Source of the DNA: JBLZUR01 sp048565625
GTDB taxonomy: Bacteria; Pseudomonadota; Alphaproteobacteria; Sphingomonadales; Sphingomonadaceae
NCBI RefSeq assembly: GCF_048565625.1
Contig: NZ_JBLZUR010000002.1
Location: 806,001-870,000 of the forward strand
Length of the DNA: 64,000 bases
Reading direction: 5' to 3'
The notes beneath the pieces are model-generated. The model did not search any database. It was given only the letters and a program-made list of their open reading frames with translations, and was not told the origin of the DNA. Of the stretch, positions 25,589-35,529 are shown in pieces. Positions within the stretch are counted from its first letter, which is position 1. The number at the start of each line of letters is the position of its first letter. A program made the position numbers and the translations under genes.

Positions 25589-26736
25589 ATGAGTTGCGCG
25601 GCCGCCGCCTCTTCCGCCGCCACCGTCTTTTCCGCCCATTCGGTGGCGAAGTCCTCGAGATAGTTCTCGAACCAGCGGTCGCGGGCGATGGTCTCCCTGG
25701 CTCCCTGCGCGGCGATCTCGACGTCGGCGGGGGTGTCCATGATCGCGACCTCCTCGGCGGTCAGCTCGCGCTGGTAATCGGGCGCCCCGTAATAGCTCCA
25801 CCACTCGCCGTCGAAGCCCTCCGGCGCGGGGAAGCGGGTGCGCCAGCACTGGCTGCCTTGGTGGAACCAGACGGGCTTGGGCTGCTTCAGCGGCGGCAGA
25901 TCGTCGCTAAGTTGCGAAAGTTGCGGTTCACGCGCTGCCTCGTCCGGATCCTCCACGGGGGTGACGGCGATCAGCCCGGCGGCCTCGGCGCGCTGCCACT
26001 GCTCGGCGGTCCAGGTCGCGCGGGTGGCGAGATCGAGATCGGCGGTGTCGACCTCGGAGGCGAGGCCCGCGCCTGCCTTCAGGAAACGGTCGGCGCGGGC
26101 GAGCGCCACGACGGGGGCGAGATCGGCGGCGGCGCTGTCGCCCGGCGCGCCCGCCTCTCCGACGGGAAGCCGCGCGGCGAGGAACAGGCCGGCGCGGGCC
26201 GGCCCCTCGTCACGCTCGACCAGGTCGAGGAAGGCATCGAACTCCTGCGCGACGAGGCGGGCGGCGAGGCCGTGGCCGTGCGGATCGGGCGCATCCGCCT
26301 GCCGATCGGCGCGGGCGAGCATGTGCAGGCCGAGGCGGTTGTCGATGCGGGTGCGGGTGATGGTGACGATCTTGGTGCCCCCCTCCCTGTCGATGGCTTC
26401 CTTCTCGACCGTCTCCTTCTGGCCGTGGATGGCGCGGGCGAGGAGGGTGGCGGCGATCCGTTCCCGCCCATGCAGGTTCGCCGCCGCCCAGCCGAGCGCG
26501 AAGGCCGAGCCCGGCGCGCGGCGACGGAAGCTGTAGGCAGAGGTCGCGCTGAGCCCGACGACGAGGCAGGCGTCGTCCACGGTGTGCCCGTCGGCGATGA
26601 GTTCGAGGAAGCGGCGCTGGCGATCGGGCGTCCAGCCGTCGTTGCGGTGGCGGTGGGCGGATGCGGTTTCGGGCGCCGGGGTGGCGGTGGCCGCATCCGA
26701 CGCGGCGGGGGAGGAGATGGCGGTGTGGGCGTTCAT
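25507..26736 (-). CDS. Helix-turn-helix protein of unknown function (terminase-small-subunit-like N-terminus)
   Basis: The 409-residue protein has an N-terminal region NDGWTPDRQRRFLELIADGH, TVDDACLVVGLSATSAYSFRRR that looks like a phage-type helix-turn-helix, then FALGWAAANLHGRERIAATLLARAIHGQ. The C-terminal half contains WFHQGSQCWRTRFPAPEGFD and WWSYYGAPDYQRELTAEE. Families of this look are frequent in sphingomonads without known function; I cannot assign a role. Two oddities: residues AREPQLSQLSDD are encoded by an exact 26-base repeat also found upstream of sdhB, and the last ~26 residues are translated from a palindromic repeat. No phage structural genes are nearby. Confidence 0.8.
   Translation of the reverse strand: MNAHTAISSPAASDAATATPAPETASAHRHRNDGWTPDRQRRFLELIADGHTVDDACLVVGLSATSAYSFRRRAPGSAFALGWAAANLHGRERIAATLLARAIHGQKETVEKEAIDREGGTKIVTITRTRIDNRLGLHMLARADRQADAPDPHGHGLAARLVAQEFDAFLDLVERDEGPARAGLFLAARLPVGEAGAPGDSAAADLAPVVALARADRFLKAGAGLASEVDTADLDLATRATWTAEQWQRAEAAGLIAVTPVEDPDEAAREPQLSQLSDDLPPLKQPKPVWFHQGSQCWRTRFPAPEGFDGEWWSYYGAPDYQRELTAEEVAIMDTPADVEIAAQGARETIARDRWFENYLEDFATEWAEKTVAAEEAAAAQLIPPPEGEGDQPQAGGGVGAATTKASSC
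25908..25933 (-). repeat. 26-base exact repeat, copy inside the HTH-protein gene
   Basis: This is identical, in reverse orientation, to 10081-10106. Here it is translated as REPQLSQL in the HTH protein. Confidence 0.9.
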
Positions 26737-26828
26737 GGGCCGAGTCCTGTCGAAATGGTTTCGCGGACCCGACTGATATGCACCAACCGGGGGTGTAGGA
26801 CAGGGGTTTGTTGCGGGTTTGTTCCAGT

Positions 26829-26972
26829 CTACTCGGCCGGCGCGGTGCGCCGCTTGTGGTCGCTGAAGCGTTCCCCGTCACGCCGCTCCGTGCGGTGGCC
26901 GTTCACCTTCCAGTGCTTGCACAACTTGCAGCCGGCGCGGGCATTGCGGGGGCGTTTGCGCTTGTGATGCAT
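26829..26972 (-). CDS. Small Arg/Lys-rich protein (47 aa) with CKLC motif
   Basis: ATG 26972 opens a 47-residue ORF: MHHKRKRPRNARAGCKLCKH, then WKVNGHRTERRDGERFSDHK and RRTAPAE. The composition is strongly basic, with a single C-x-x-C pair and several His that could bind a metal or nucleic acid. GGAG-type bases (AGGAGATCGG) lie upstream. It is immediately upstream of the HTH-protein gene on the same strand. The pattern is like small conserved sphingomonad proteins I have seen without known function; recognition is tentative. Confidence 0.65.
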   Translation of the reverse strand: MHHKRKRPRNARAGCKLCKHWKVNGHRTERRDGERFSDHKRRTAPAE

Positions 26973-27032
26973 GGTCCGATCTCCTGAAGACAGTCGATCA
27001 GGGTATCAGAGTGGCAGGTCAGGCGGCAAGCG

Positions 27033-27305
27033 TCAGGGGTATTGCTGACGAGTGTGGACCAGCGTGAGAATCTCTATCGCGTTGGCGGTGACGCGGTAGA
27101 TGAGAATGTAGTTCGGGTGGACGACCGCTTCCCGCGTGCCGTCGATGCGGCCAGGGCGGTGTGCATAGGGGTGGTCTGTCAGGCGCTCGGAGGCTTCGAT
27201 GATGCGATCCGCAAGCCGCTCGGCCGCGAGTTTGTTGCGTTCGGCGATAAAGTCGATCGCGGCGCGAAACTCGTGTCGCGCTTCATCACTCCAGATCAGG
27301 AGCAT
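27033..27305 (-). CDS. RelE/ParE-family toxin
   Basis: The 90-residue protein (MLLIWSDEARHEFRAAIDFI) has the ParE/RelE pattern: AERLADRIIEASERLTDHPY, HRPGRIDGTREAVVHPNYIL, and a C-terminal strand IEILTLVHTRQQYP. ParE members poison DNA gyrase, RelE members cleave mRNA at the ribosome; the REAVVHPNYILIYRV segment favours ParE. Its ATG overlaps the antitoxin TGA (TGATG), the classic antitoxin-first coupling. Confidence 0.9.
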   Translation of the reverse strand: MLLIWSDEARHEFRAAIDFIAERNKLAAERLADRIIEASERLTDHPYAHRPGRIDGTREAVVHPNYILIYRVTANAIEILTLVHTRQQYP

Positions 27306-27481
27306 CAGGCTTTGCGATGCTTCTCGATGATCGCCCGGACCTCGGCCACAACCTGATCATGGGGCACGCGCGGCTTGTCCGATGCAATCGCGCGGGCAAC
27401 CTTGGCGCGGACCCAGGCGTCATGCGCCTCCGCCTCCTCGGTCGTCGCAAACTCGGAGACGAGAGGGTCGAGCTTGGTCAT
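27305..27481 (-). CDS. Antitoxin of the RelE/ParE pair (PaaA2/stability-determinant-like)
   Basis: ATG 27481 opens a 58-residue ORF: MTKLDPLVSEFATTEEAEAH, DAWVRAKVARAIASDKPRVP, then HDQVVAEVRAIIEKHRKA. This acidic-then-basic helical protein matches the small antitoxins (PaaA2-like stability determinants) paired with ParE toxins. TACCCCC-type upstream bases give no strong site. The stop overlaps the toxin start by one base. Confidence 0.88.
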   Translation of the reverse strand: MTKLDPLVSEFATTEEAEAHDAWVRAKVARAIASDKPRVPHDQVVAEVRAIIEKHRKA

Positions 27482-27657
27482 GGGGGTAAGATAAGGCAGA
27501 TGGCCGGATGTTGGAAGAGGGGCGGGTGAGCGCAGGCGTTAAGACCGGACTTTCCGCTGCTCCCGCCGCAAGGCATCATCGTCTCATGGGGGAAAAGATT
27601 TAGCAAACTGTCGCCGTAACTCCGCGCCGTAAGTCCGTTTGACGAAGCGCTTGGCCG

Positions 27658-27768
27658 CTACCTCCAGCCGATCTCAAGGAAGTCGAGAATAACATAGAGC
27701 GCGAAAAAACGGAGCGGCCGGAGCCGCCCCAAGTGGTTGATGACGAGCTACCCGAAGGCAGCGACTAG
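27658..27768 (+). pseudogene. Decayed 3' end of an unidentified gene
   Basis: One frame reads LPPADLKEVENNIEREKTER, then PEPPQVVDDELPEGSD and a TAG at 27766. The composition (acidic, helical, Pro-rich tail) is protein-like, but there is no start codon: a TGA in the same frame lies about 20 bases upstream, and another frame reads FDEALGRYL just before it, as if a frameshift had occurred. Function unknown. Confidence 0.35.
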
Positions 27769-27769
27769 A

Positions 27770-27784
27770 CCGCTAAATTAGCGG
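27770..27784. promoter_or_regulatory. Perfect palindrome CCGCTAA-A-TTAGCGG
   Basis: Two 7-base arms surround one central base. The right arm contains the stop codon of the 25-codon ORF on the minus strand. It could be a protein-binding site or a short hairpin. Confidence 0.35.
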
Positions 27785-27855
27785 CGGCGGTAGTGGGGGC
27801 GCACCCGCTCGATACGGCAATGCCGGATGCGGATGTAAGTGCGAACGAAAACCAT
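27778..27855 (-). CDS. Possible 25-aa Arg-rich microprotein
   Basis: ATG 27855 to TAA 27778 encodes MVFVRTYIRIRHCRIERVRP plus HYRRR. The alternating hydrophobic/Arg pattern V-R-x-Y-x-R-x-R is unlike random translation and similar to tiny basic ORFs found in alphaproteobacterial mobile regions. No convincing ribosome site was seen. Coding status is uncertain. Confidence 0.35.
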   Translation of the reverse strand: MVFVRTYIRIRHCRIERVRPHYRRR

Positions 27856-27961
27856 CGGTCGCGTGCTCCATCTTGCCCCGAGCGCCGAATTATGCGAAAC
27901 GGTGCTTCTCACAGTCAGCCGTTCCGAAGGCGATTTCGTCGGTCGGGGTAGGTTACGGGAG

Positions 27962-27981
27962 AGGCGGCCTTCGGGTCGCCT
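27962..27981 (+). terminator. UUCG-loop hairpin terminator
   Basis: AGGCGGCC-TTCG-GGTCGCCT (one G-T pair) followed by TTCTC. No clear gene ends just before it on the plus strand, so it may end a small RNA or be left over from a lost gene. Confidence 0.55.
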
Positions 27982-28174
27982 TTCTCATATGCGGCTCTCG
28001 TTACCGCTGCTCGGTCGCTATCAAATTGGCTCCTCCTGCATCAAGCGAGTCTCGCTCGCATCGGTTTGATAAGCAGAAACCGTTCCGCCCGCAAGCCTTC
28101 TTCAAGGGTGATGTGAAATTCATTGAAATTGAAATTCAGGCGTGAGAATAATCCGATGTACTTCGGAGGCTGAC

Positions 28175-28954
28175 ATGGCGGACACCCCCTCTACACGTTT
28201 CCCGTTTATCAACCTCACCAAGGCGCTGGATCGAGCCGAGGCGCTCTACAACGACGATCGGCGAGGTAATGGCCTCAAGATGCCAACGGCGTTTGCCTCG
28301 TGGGGCTATTCGGACAAGAGCAGCGGCGGCTTCCAAACAGTAGCGGCGCTTAAAGGCTACGGTCTGCTGGCTGATGCTGGAGCAAATGCCGAGCGAGCGG
28401 TCAAGCTCACCGATGCCGCGCGCAAGTACTTTATGACCGAGATTGAGGATGACCGAGCGGAGCTGCGCGCCACGTTCGCTCTCTCACCGAACCTCATGCG
28501 TCATTTGCACAAACACTGGGGGGATGAGCTGCCGAGCGACCCCGTTGCGCGCAGCTACTTGAAGACCGAAATCGGACTGAACGATCAGTCGGCGCGTGCA
28601 GCATTGGGCATCTACAAGGACAATCTAACCTTCGTTTTCAATAAGGGATCGGGTGATGGCGATGACGATCAGGCGACCGCCCCGACCGGCGGCGATCGTC
28701 AAGAGGACGTTACGGTGCAACATTCACAAGTTCAGGCGACCGCGCCCCAGAGGACGGCTCCGACTATGATCGTTGAAGGGCCGGAGCTTAAGCTGTCGCG
28801 ATCCGTCAATGGCGGATACGTCATTCATCTAAGCGGTGCGATTATGAACAAGGCGCACGCAGAAGAGGCGCTAACCCTGATTACTGCGCTGAAAGCGGCA
28901 CTTCGCGAGGCGCCAGAGATGCCATCGCCGACGGACGATGGCAGAAACATTTGA
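28175..28954 (+). CDS. Protein of unknown function, probable winged-helix domain
   Basis: This 259-residue protein begins MADTPSTRFPFINLTKALDR with GGAGG 5 bases upstream of the ATG. The first 110 residues (KALDRAEALYNDDRR, MPTAFASWGYSDKSSGGFQT, VAALKGYGLLAD, VKLTDAARKYF) look like a winged-helix domain that reads an 'A'-type helix, a wing and a C-terminal helix. A flexible acidic linker and a C-terminal strand-rich region (GYVIHLSGAIMNKAHAEEAL) follow. Codon use is less GC-biased than in flanking housekeeping genes, consistent with acquisition. No known name. Confidence 0.75.
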   Translation: MADTPSTRFPFINLTKALDRAEALYNDDRRGNGLKMPTAFASWGYSDKSSGGFQTVAALKGYGLLADAGANAERAVKLTDAARKYFMTEIEDDRAELRATFALSPNLMRHLHKHWGDELPSDPVARSYLKTEIGLNDQSARAALGIYKDNLTFVFNKGSGDGDDDQATAPTGGDRQEDVTVQHSQVQATAPQRTAPTMIVEGPELKLSRSVNGGYVIHLSGAIMNKAHAEEALTLITALKAALREAPEMPSPTDDGRNI

Positions 28955-28988
28955 CCCGAAGCGGGGCTTTTTGGTGTAAGCTGCATCC

Positions 28989-29258
28989 ATGTCACTATTG
29001 AAGCCATGGTCGCCATACAGGCAAATCGTGATCGAGACCTACGAAGGGCCGTCGAGAGGCGGCAAGGGCAGCGTCCGCGCTAGGCCAGTCTCCGGGCAGT
29101 TTTATTCTGAAACCATGAATGTGGAATGCTCACGCGATATGCGGAAGCGCTACGCGGTAGGCACTAAGTTTCGCATCTATGCGAAAGAGGTGACGAAGGA
29201 GGATGGAACGCCCTTCTTATACACTCATTTCAGTTGGCCCGCTGAGATCGTGAAATAA
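28989..29258 (+). CDS. Conserved hypothetical protein (89 aa)
   Basis: The product MSLLKPWSPYRQIVIETYEG, with GKGSVRARPVSGQFYSETMN, VECSRDMRKRYAVGTKFRIY and FLYTHFSWPAEIVK, looks like a small beta-rich protein found in diverse alphaproteobacteria. No function is known to me. It follows the winged-helix gene by 34 bases on the same strand and is convergent with uvrA. Confidence 0.75.
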   Translation: MSLLKPWSPYRQIVIETYEGPSRGGKGSVRARPVSGQFYSETMNVECSRDMRKRYAVGTKFRIYAKEVTKEDGTPFLYTHFSWPAEIVK

Positions 29259-29283
29259 TGGTGGATCACGCACGTATATAGAT

Positions 29284-29301
29284 TCTCCCCGGAAGGGGAG
29301 A
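29284..29301. terminator. Hairpin between convergent genes
   Basis: TCTCCCC-GGAA-GGGGAGA lies between the 89-aa gene and the 3' end of uvrA. It lacks a clear T run on either strand, so it is a weak or factor-assisted terminator. Confidence 0.5.
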
Positions 29302-29307
29302 GTGAGA

Positions 29308-32265
<2,958 letters not shown>

Positions 32266-32307
32266 ACGGCGCACCTCTGCTCGGGGATGTGGGTCAGCAT
32301 GTGGGGT

Positions 32308-32322
32308 GTTCTAGCTCTGTTC
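32308..32322. promoter_or_regulatory. LexA binding site (alphaproteobacterial SOS box) of uvrA
   Basis: GTTC-TAGCTCT-GTTC matches the alphaproteobacterial LexA consensus GTTC-N7-GTTC exactly. It lies 42 bases upstream of the uvrA ATG (read as GAAC-N7-GAAC on the uvrA strand). Confidence 0.88.
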
Positions 32323-32510
32323 TGGCGAGAGGGCTAGCGGGGAGATAGGGAGCGGTGGCTGGAATCGCCAGTGAAAGTGCGGGCGTCCGCGAACTGACTT
32401 CTATCCTGTCTAAGGCTCGCCAAGCCGCCGCTGGCCGATTCTCGTCGGACCGAGGCTCCTATGGTGGCAAGTGGTGCCGGCCTTCGCCGGCTTGACGATG
32501 GGGTGGTGAG

Positions 32511-33581
32511 ATGCGGAAGTTGGTTGCTGTTCTGATCGCGGGTGTCGCGGCGCTTGCTGGCCCCGCCTTTGCCAAGGACAACGGCCAGCGCCTGATCCTC
32601 GTCACCCTCGACGGGATGCGCTGGCAGGAGGTGTTTCGCGGGCCCGATCCCCAGCTGATCGAGGACAAGGCGTTCACCGATGACGAGATCCGCCCGCTCG
32701 CCAAGGCGGCGTGGATGGACGTGCCCGATCGCGCCGCCGCCCTGATGCCCTTCGTCCATAAGATGGCGGAGGCGGGCGTGCTCTATGGCGAGCAGGACAA
32801 GGGCCAGTGCATGCGCGTCGCGAACGGCATGTGGTTCTCCTACCCCGGCTATAACGAGATCCTGACCGGCAAGCCCGACGACGCGATCCGCAGCAACGAC
32901 AAGGTCTACAACAAGAACACGACCTGGCTGGAATGGCTGAACAAGCGGCCGGGCTTCCAGGGCAAGGTCGCGGCGGTGTCGATGTGGGATGCGTTCCCCT
33001 ACATCATCAACGACAAGCGGAGCGGCGTGGCCGTGAACGCCGGTATTCCGGGCAACAAGTCGCCGACCGACGTGCTCGCCGTGCGGCAGGCGATCGATGC
33101 GATCCGCGGCCCCAAGCCGCGCGTGCTCTACGTCGCCTTCGGGGAGACCGACGAGGTCGCCCATGCCGGGCAGTACAACCAGTACCTCTATGCCGCGAAC
33201 CGCACCGACGACCAGATCCGCCAGATCTGGGAGGCGGCGCAGGCCGACCCGGACTATCGCGGGCGGACGACGCTGATCGTCACCACCGATCACGGACGCG
33301 GGGCGGCGCCGAATGTGAACTGGACCTATCACGCCAGCGCCGCCGCCGTGGTCGCCGCCAACAAGCCCGGCACGCCGGAGGAGATCAGGAAGAACGGCTT
33401 CGCCGGATCGAACGAGATCTGGTTCGCCGCGATGGGCCCGGCGGTGAAGCAGGGCGCGGCCCCGTCGGGCGACTGCCTGACGCAGGGGCAGGTCGCATCC
33501 AGCGCGCTGACCGCCCTGGGCGAGGACTGGAAGGCGTACGACCCGACGATCCCCGCGCCGTTGCCGCCATTTGCCAGATAG
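32511..33581 (+). CDS. Secreted alkaline-phosphatase-superfamily protein
   Basis: The 356-residue protein starts with a signal peptide (MRKLVAVLIAGVAALAGPAF, cleavage near AFA-K). The mature part has LILVTLDGMRWQEVFRG (metal-binding Asp), MWFSYPGYNEILTG (likely Ser/Thr nucleophile region), YVAFGETDEVAHAGQYNQY and VTTDHGRGAA, the D-H metal ligands of the phosphatase/sulfatase/phosphodiesterase superfamily. It acts in the periplasm on an unknown phosphate or sulfate ester. The ATG follows GGTGGTGAG. It stands alone downstream of repeats. Confidence 0.85.
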   Translation: MRKLVAVLIAGVAALAGPAFAKDNGQRLILVTLDGMRWQEVFRGPDPQLIEDKAFTDDEIRPLAKAAWMDVPDRAAALMPFVHKMAEAGVLYGEQDKGQCMRVANGMWFSYPGYNEILTGKPDDAIRSNDKVYNKNTTWLEWLNKRPGFQGKVAAVSMWDAFPYIINDKRSGVAVNAGIPGNKSPTDVLAVRQAIDAIRGPKPRVLYVAFGETDEVAHAGQYNQYLYAANRTDDQIRQIWEAAQADPDYRGRTTLIVTTDHGRGAAPNVNWTYHASAAAVVAANKPGTPEEIRKNGFAGSNEIWFAAMGPAVKQGAAPSGDCLTQGQVASSALTALGEDWKAYDPTIPAPLPPFAR

Positions 33582-33595
33582 TTCGTCATCTCGGA

Positions 33596-33654
33596 CGTGA
33601 TCCCGGATCCCGCTGCCTTGCGGACCGCCCGACGAAGCGGAACCCCGGATCACG
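33596..33654 (+). repeat. Inverted repeat after the phosphatase-like gene
   Basis: Arms CGTGATCCCGGATCCCGCT (33596-33614) and AGCGGAACCCCGGATCACG (33636-33654) pair with few mismatches. This is a REP-like element that may also end transcription. The remaining bases up to 33888 hold no further gene that I can support. Confidence 0.65.
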
Positions 33655-33888
33655 TGCGGGATAATGGCTTCAAAGGCCCCCTGAAGGTTCCGGAGATTCA
33701 TTTCGTCACTGTTGCCGTAATTTAGGAACCGCAGCGGCGTTGAAAGCCGCAAAGGTCGCAACCCAACGCAGGTGCGCCTGCGCCTGCGCGCGCAAGAGGG
33801 GATGGGTCCGCCCTCCGATCTCTTCCGATGCCAAGCGCTTGCCCTTCTGTTCGCTCCCCGTAATACCGGGGCGAGGAGAGGGGGCCAT

Positions 33889-35481
33889 ATGTCATCGCAC
33901 ACACCCGCGCAGAGTGAGGCCGCGCGTAACCGGCTGGTGATCGTCGCGTCGACGCTCGGCACGGTGTTCGAATGGTACGACTTCTTCATCTATGGCACGC
34001 TTGCCGCGATCATCGGGCGGCAGTTCTTTCCGGCGGGGAACGAGACGGCGCAGTTCCTGCTGGTGCTCGCGACCTTCGGCATCGGGTTCGGGATGCGGCC
34101 GATCGGGGCCGCGTTGTTCGGCCATTTCGGCGATCGGCTGGGGCGGAAGTACACGTTCCTCGCGACGATCGTGGTGATGGGCCTTGCCACCGCACTGGTG
34201 GGCGCCATGCCCTCCTATGCCAGCATCGGCGTGGCCGCCCCGCTGCTCCTGGTCGTGCTGCGCGTGTTCCAGGGGCTGGCGCTGGGCGGTGAATATGGCG
34301 GGGCGGCGATCTATGTCGCGGAGCACGCGCCGGCGGGCAAGCGGGGGTTCTATACTAGCTTCATCCAGGCTGGCGTGATCGGCGGCTTCCTCCTCAGCCT
34401 GATCGTCACGATCACCGCGCAACTCGCCGTCGGCGACGAGGCGTGGCAGGCCTGGGGATGGCGCATCCCGTTCCTGTTCTCGATCGTGCTCCTCGCCCTA
34501 TCGCTCTGGGTGCGGCTGATGCTGCACGAAAGTCCGGTGTTCCAGGCGATGAAGGCGAGCGGCGACATCGCCAAGGCGCCGCTGAAGGAGACCTTCGCCA
34601 GCTGGGGCAACGTCAAGCTGGTGCTGGTGGCGCTGTTCGGCCTCGCGGCGGGGCTGACCGTCATCTGGTACACCGCGCAGTTCCAGGCGCTCTATTTCCT
34701 GCAGAACACGCTGCATATCGCCGACACGCCCGCCCGCGCGATCGTGGGGGCGGGCGCGGTGGTCAGCCTGTTCTGGTTCATCCTGTTCGGCTGGGTGTCG
34801 GACAAGATCGGGCGGAAGAAGCCGATCGTGATCGGCTATGCGCTCACCATCCTCGCCATCTTCCCGCTGTTCCACTGGATGGCGGCGAGCGGCAATCCCG
34901 AGCTTGCCGCCGCCAGCGCCCGCGCGCCGGTGGTCGTGACCGGCAGCGACTGCACCTACGATCCCTTCGCGCAGAAGGAGCAGCCGACCGCCTGCGGCAA
35001 GGTGCTGGACGTGCTGTCGAAGAAGGGCGTGTCCTATACCAAGGCCACGGGCGCAGTCGGCGCGGCGCCGGTGCTGACGATCGGGGGCGAGCCGGTCGAC
35101 GCATCGGACAAGGCGGCGATCGAGGGGGCGCTGACGCGGGCGGGCTATCCGCTGGACAAGATCACGCCGCCACTCTCCCGATCGGTGCAGATCGTCATGG
35201 TGATCGCGCTGATCGGGTTCCTGTCGGGGATGACCTATGGCCCGGTCGCGGCGTTGCTGGTCGAGCTTTTTCCGGCACGCATCCGCTATACGTCGCTGTC
35301 GGTGCCCTATCATATCGGGACGGGGTATTTCGGCGGGTTCCTGCCGCTGATCAGCCAGTACATCGTGGCGCGGACGGGCGATCCCTTCGCCGGCCTTTGG
35401 TACACCGTCGCGGTGGTCGCGATGGCGCTGGTGGTGACGCTGATCTGGCTGCCGGAGACGGCGGGGCGGGAACTGGACTAG
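33889..35481 (+). CDS. MFS transporter, metabolite:proton symporter (MHS) type
   Basis: This 530-residue membrane protein starts before VIVASTLGTVFEWYDFFIYG, the MHS-family signature of TM1, with GMRPIGAALFGHFGDRLGRK (TM2-3 loop motif) and RVFQGLALGGEYGGAAIYVAEH. Twelve TM segments are expected; between TM10 and TM11 there is an inserted hydrophilic loop of roughly 95 residues (about 335-430) with two Cys. MHS members import compatible solutes, organic acids or shikimate with protons; substrate unknown. ATG 33889 has GAGGAGAGGGGG upstream. Confidence 0.9.
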   Translation: MSSHTPAQSEAARNRLVIVASTLGTVFEWYDFFIYGTLAAIIGRQFFPAGNETAQFLLVLATFGIGFGMRPIGAALFGHFGDRLGRKYTFLATIVVMGLATALVGAMPSYASIGVAAPLLLVVLRVFQGLALGGEYGGAAIYVAEHAPAGKRGFYTSFIQAGVIGGFLLSLIVTITAQLAVGDEAWQAWGWRIPFLFSIVLLALSLWVRLMLHESPVFQAMKASGDIAKAPLKETFASWGNVKLVLVALFGLAAGLTVIWYTAQFQALYFLQNTLHIADTPARAIVGAGAVVSLFWFILFGWVSDKIGRKKPIVIGYALTILAIFPLFHWMAASGNPELAAASARAPVVVTGSDCTYDPFAQKEQPTACGKVLDVLSKKGVSYTKATGAVGAAPVLTIGGEPVDASDKAAIEGALTRAGYPLDKITPPLSRSVQIVMVIALIGFLSGMTYGPVAALLVELFPARIRYTSLSVPYHIGTGYFGGFLPLISQYIVARTGDPFAGLWYTVAVVAMALVVTLIWLPETAGRELD

Positions 35482-35490
35482 CAATCCGGT

Positions 35491-35520
35491 CTCCGCGCCC
35501 GGCGTGAACCGGGCGCGGAG
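35491..35520. terminator. Bidirectional hairpin between convergent genes
   Basis: Perfect 12-base stem CTCCGCGCCCGG / CCGGGCGCGGAG with loop CGTGAA, between the MHS transporter stop and the TonB-receptor stop. Confidence 0.75.
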
Positions 35521-35529
35521 TGATCGCCG

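Larger units (their letters stand above)
27482..28174. other. 693-base stretch without a full-length gene
   Basis: The stretch lies between the antitoxin gene and the unknown gene at 28175. It holds a decayed coding-like fragment (27658-27768), a perfect palindrome (27770-27784), a 25-codon ORF on the minus strand (27778-27855) and a UUCG-loop hairpin (27962-27981). Base composition is lower in GC than the neighbourhood around 28080-28150. This looks like an integration or deletion scar. Confidence 0.6.

Noticed and set aside
25507..28954. Possible prophage because of a terminase-like HTH protein
   Set aside because: No capsid, tail, portal, integrase or lysis genes and no attachment repeats were seen; xerC at 54.7 kb is the housekeeping recombinase.
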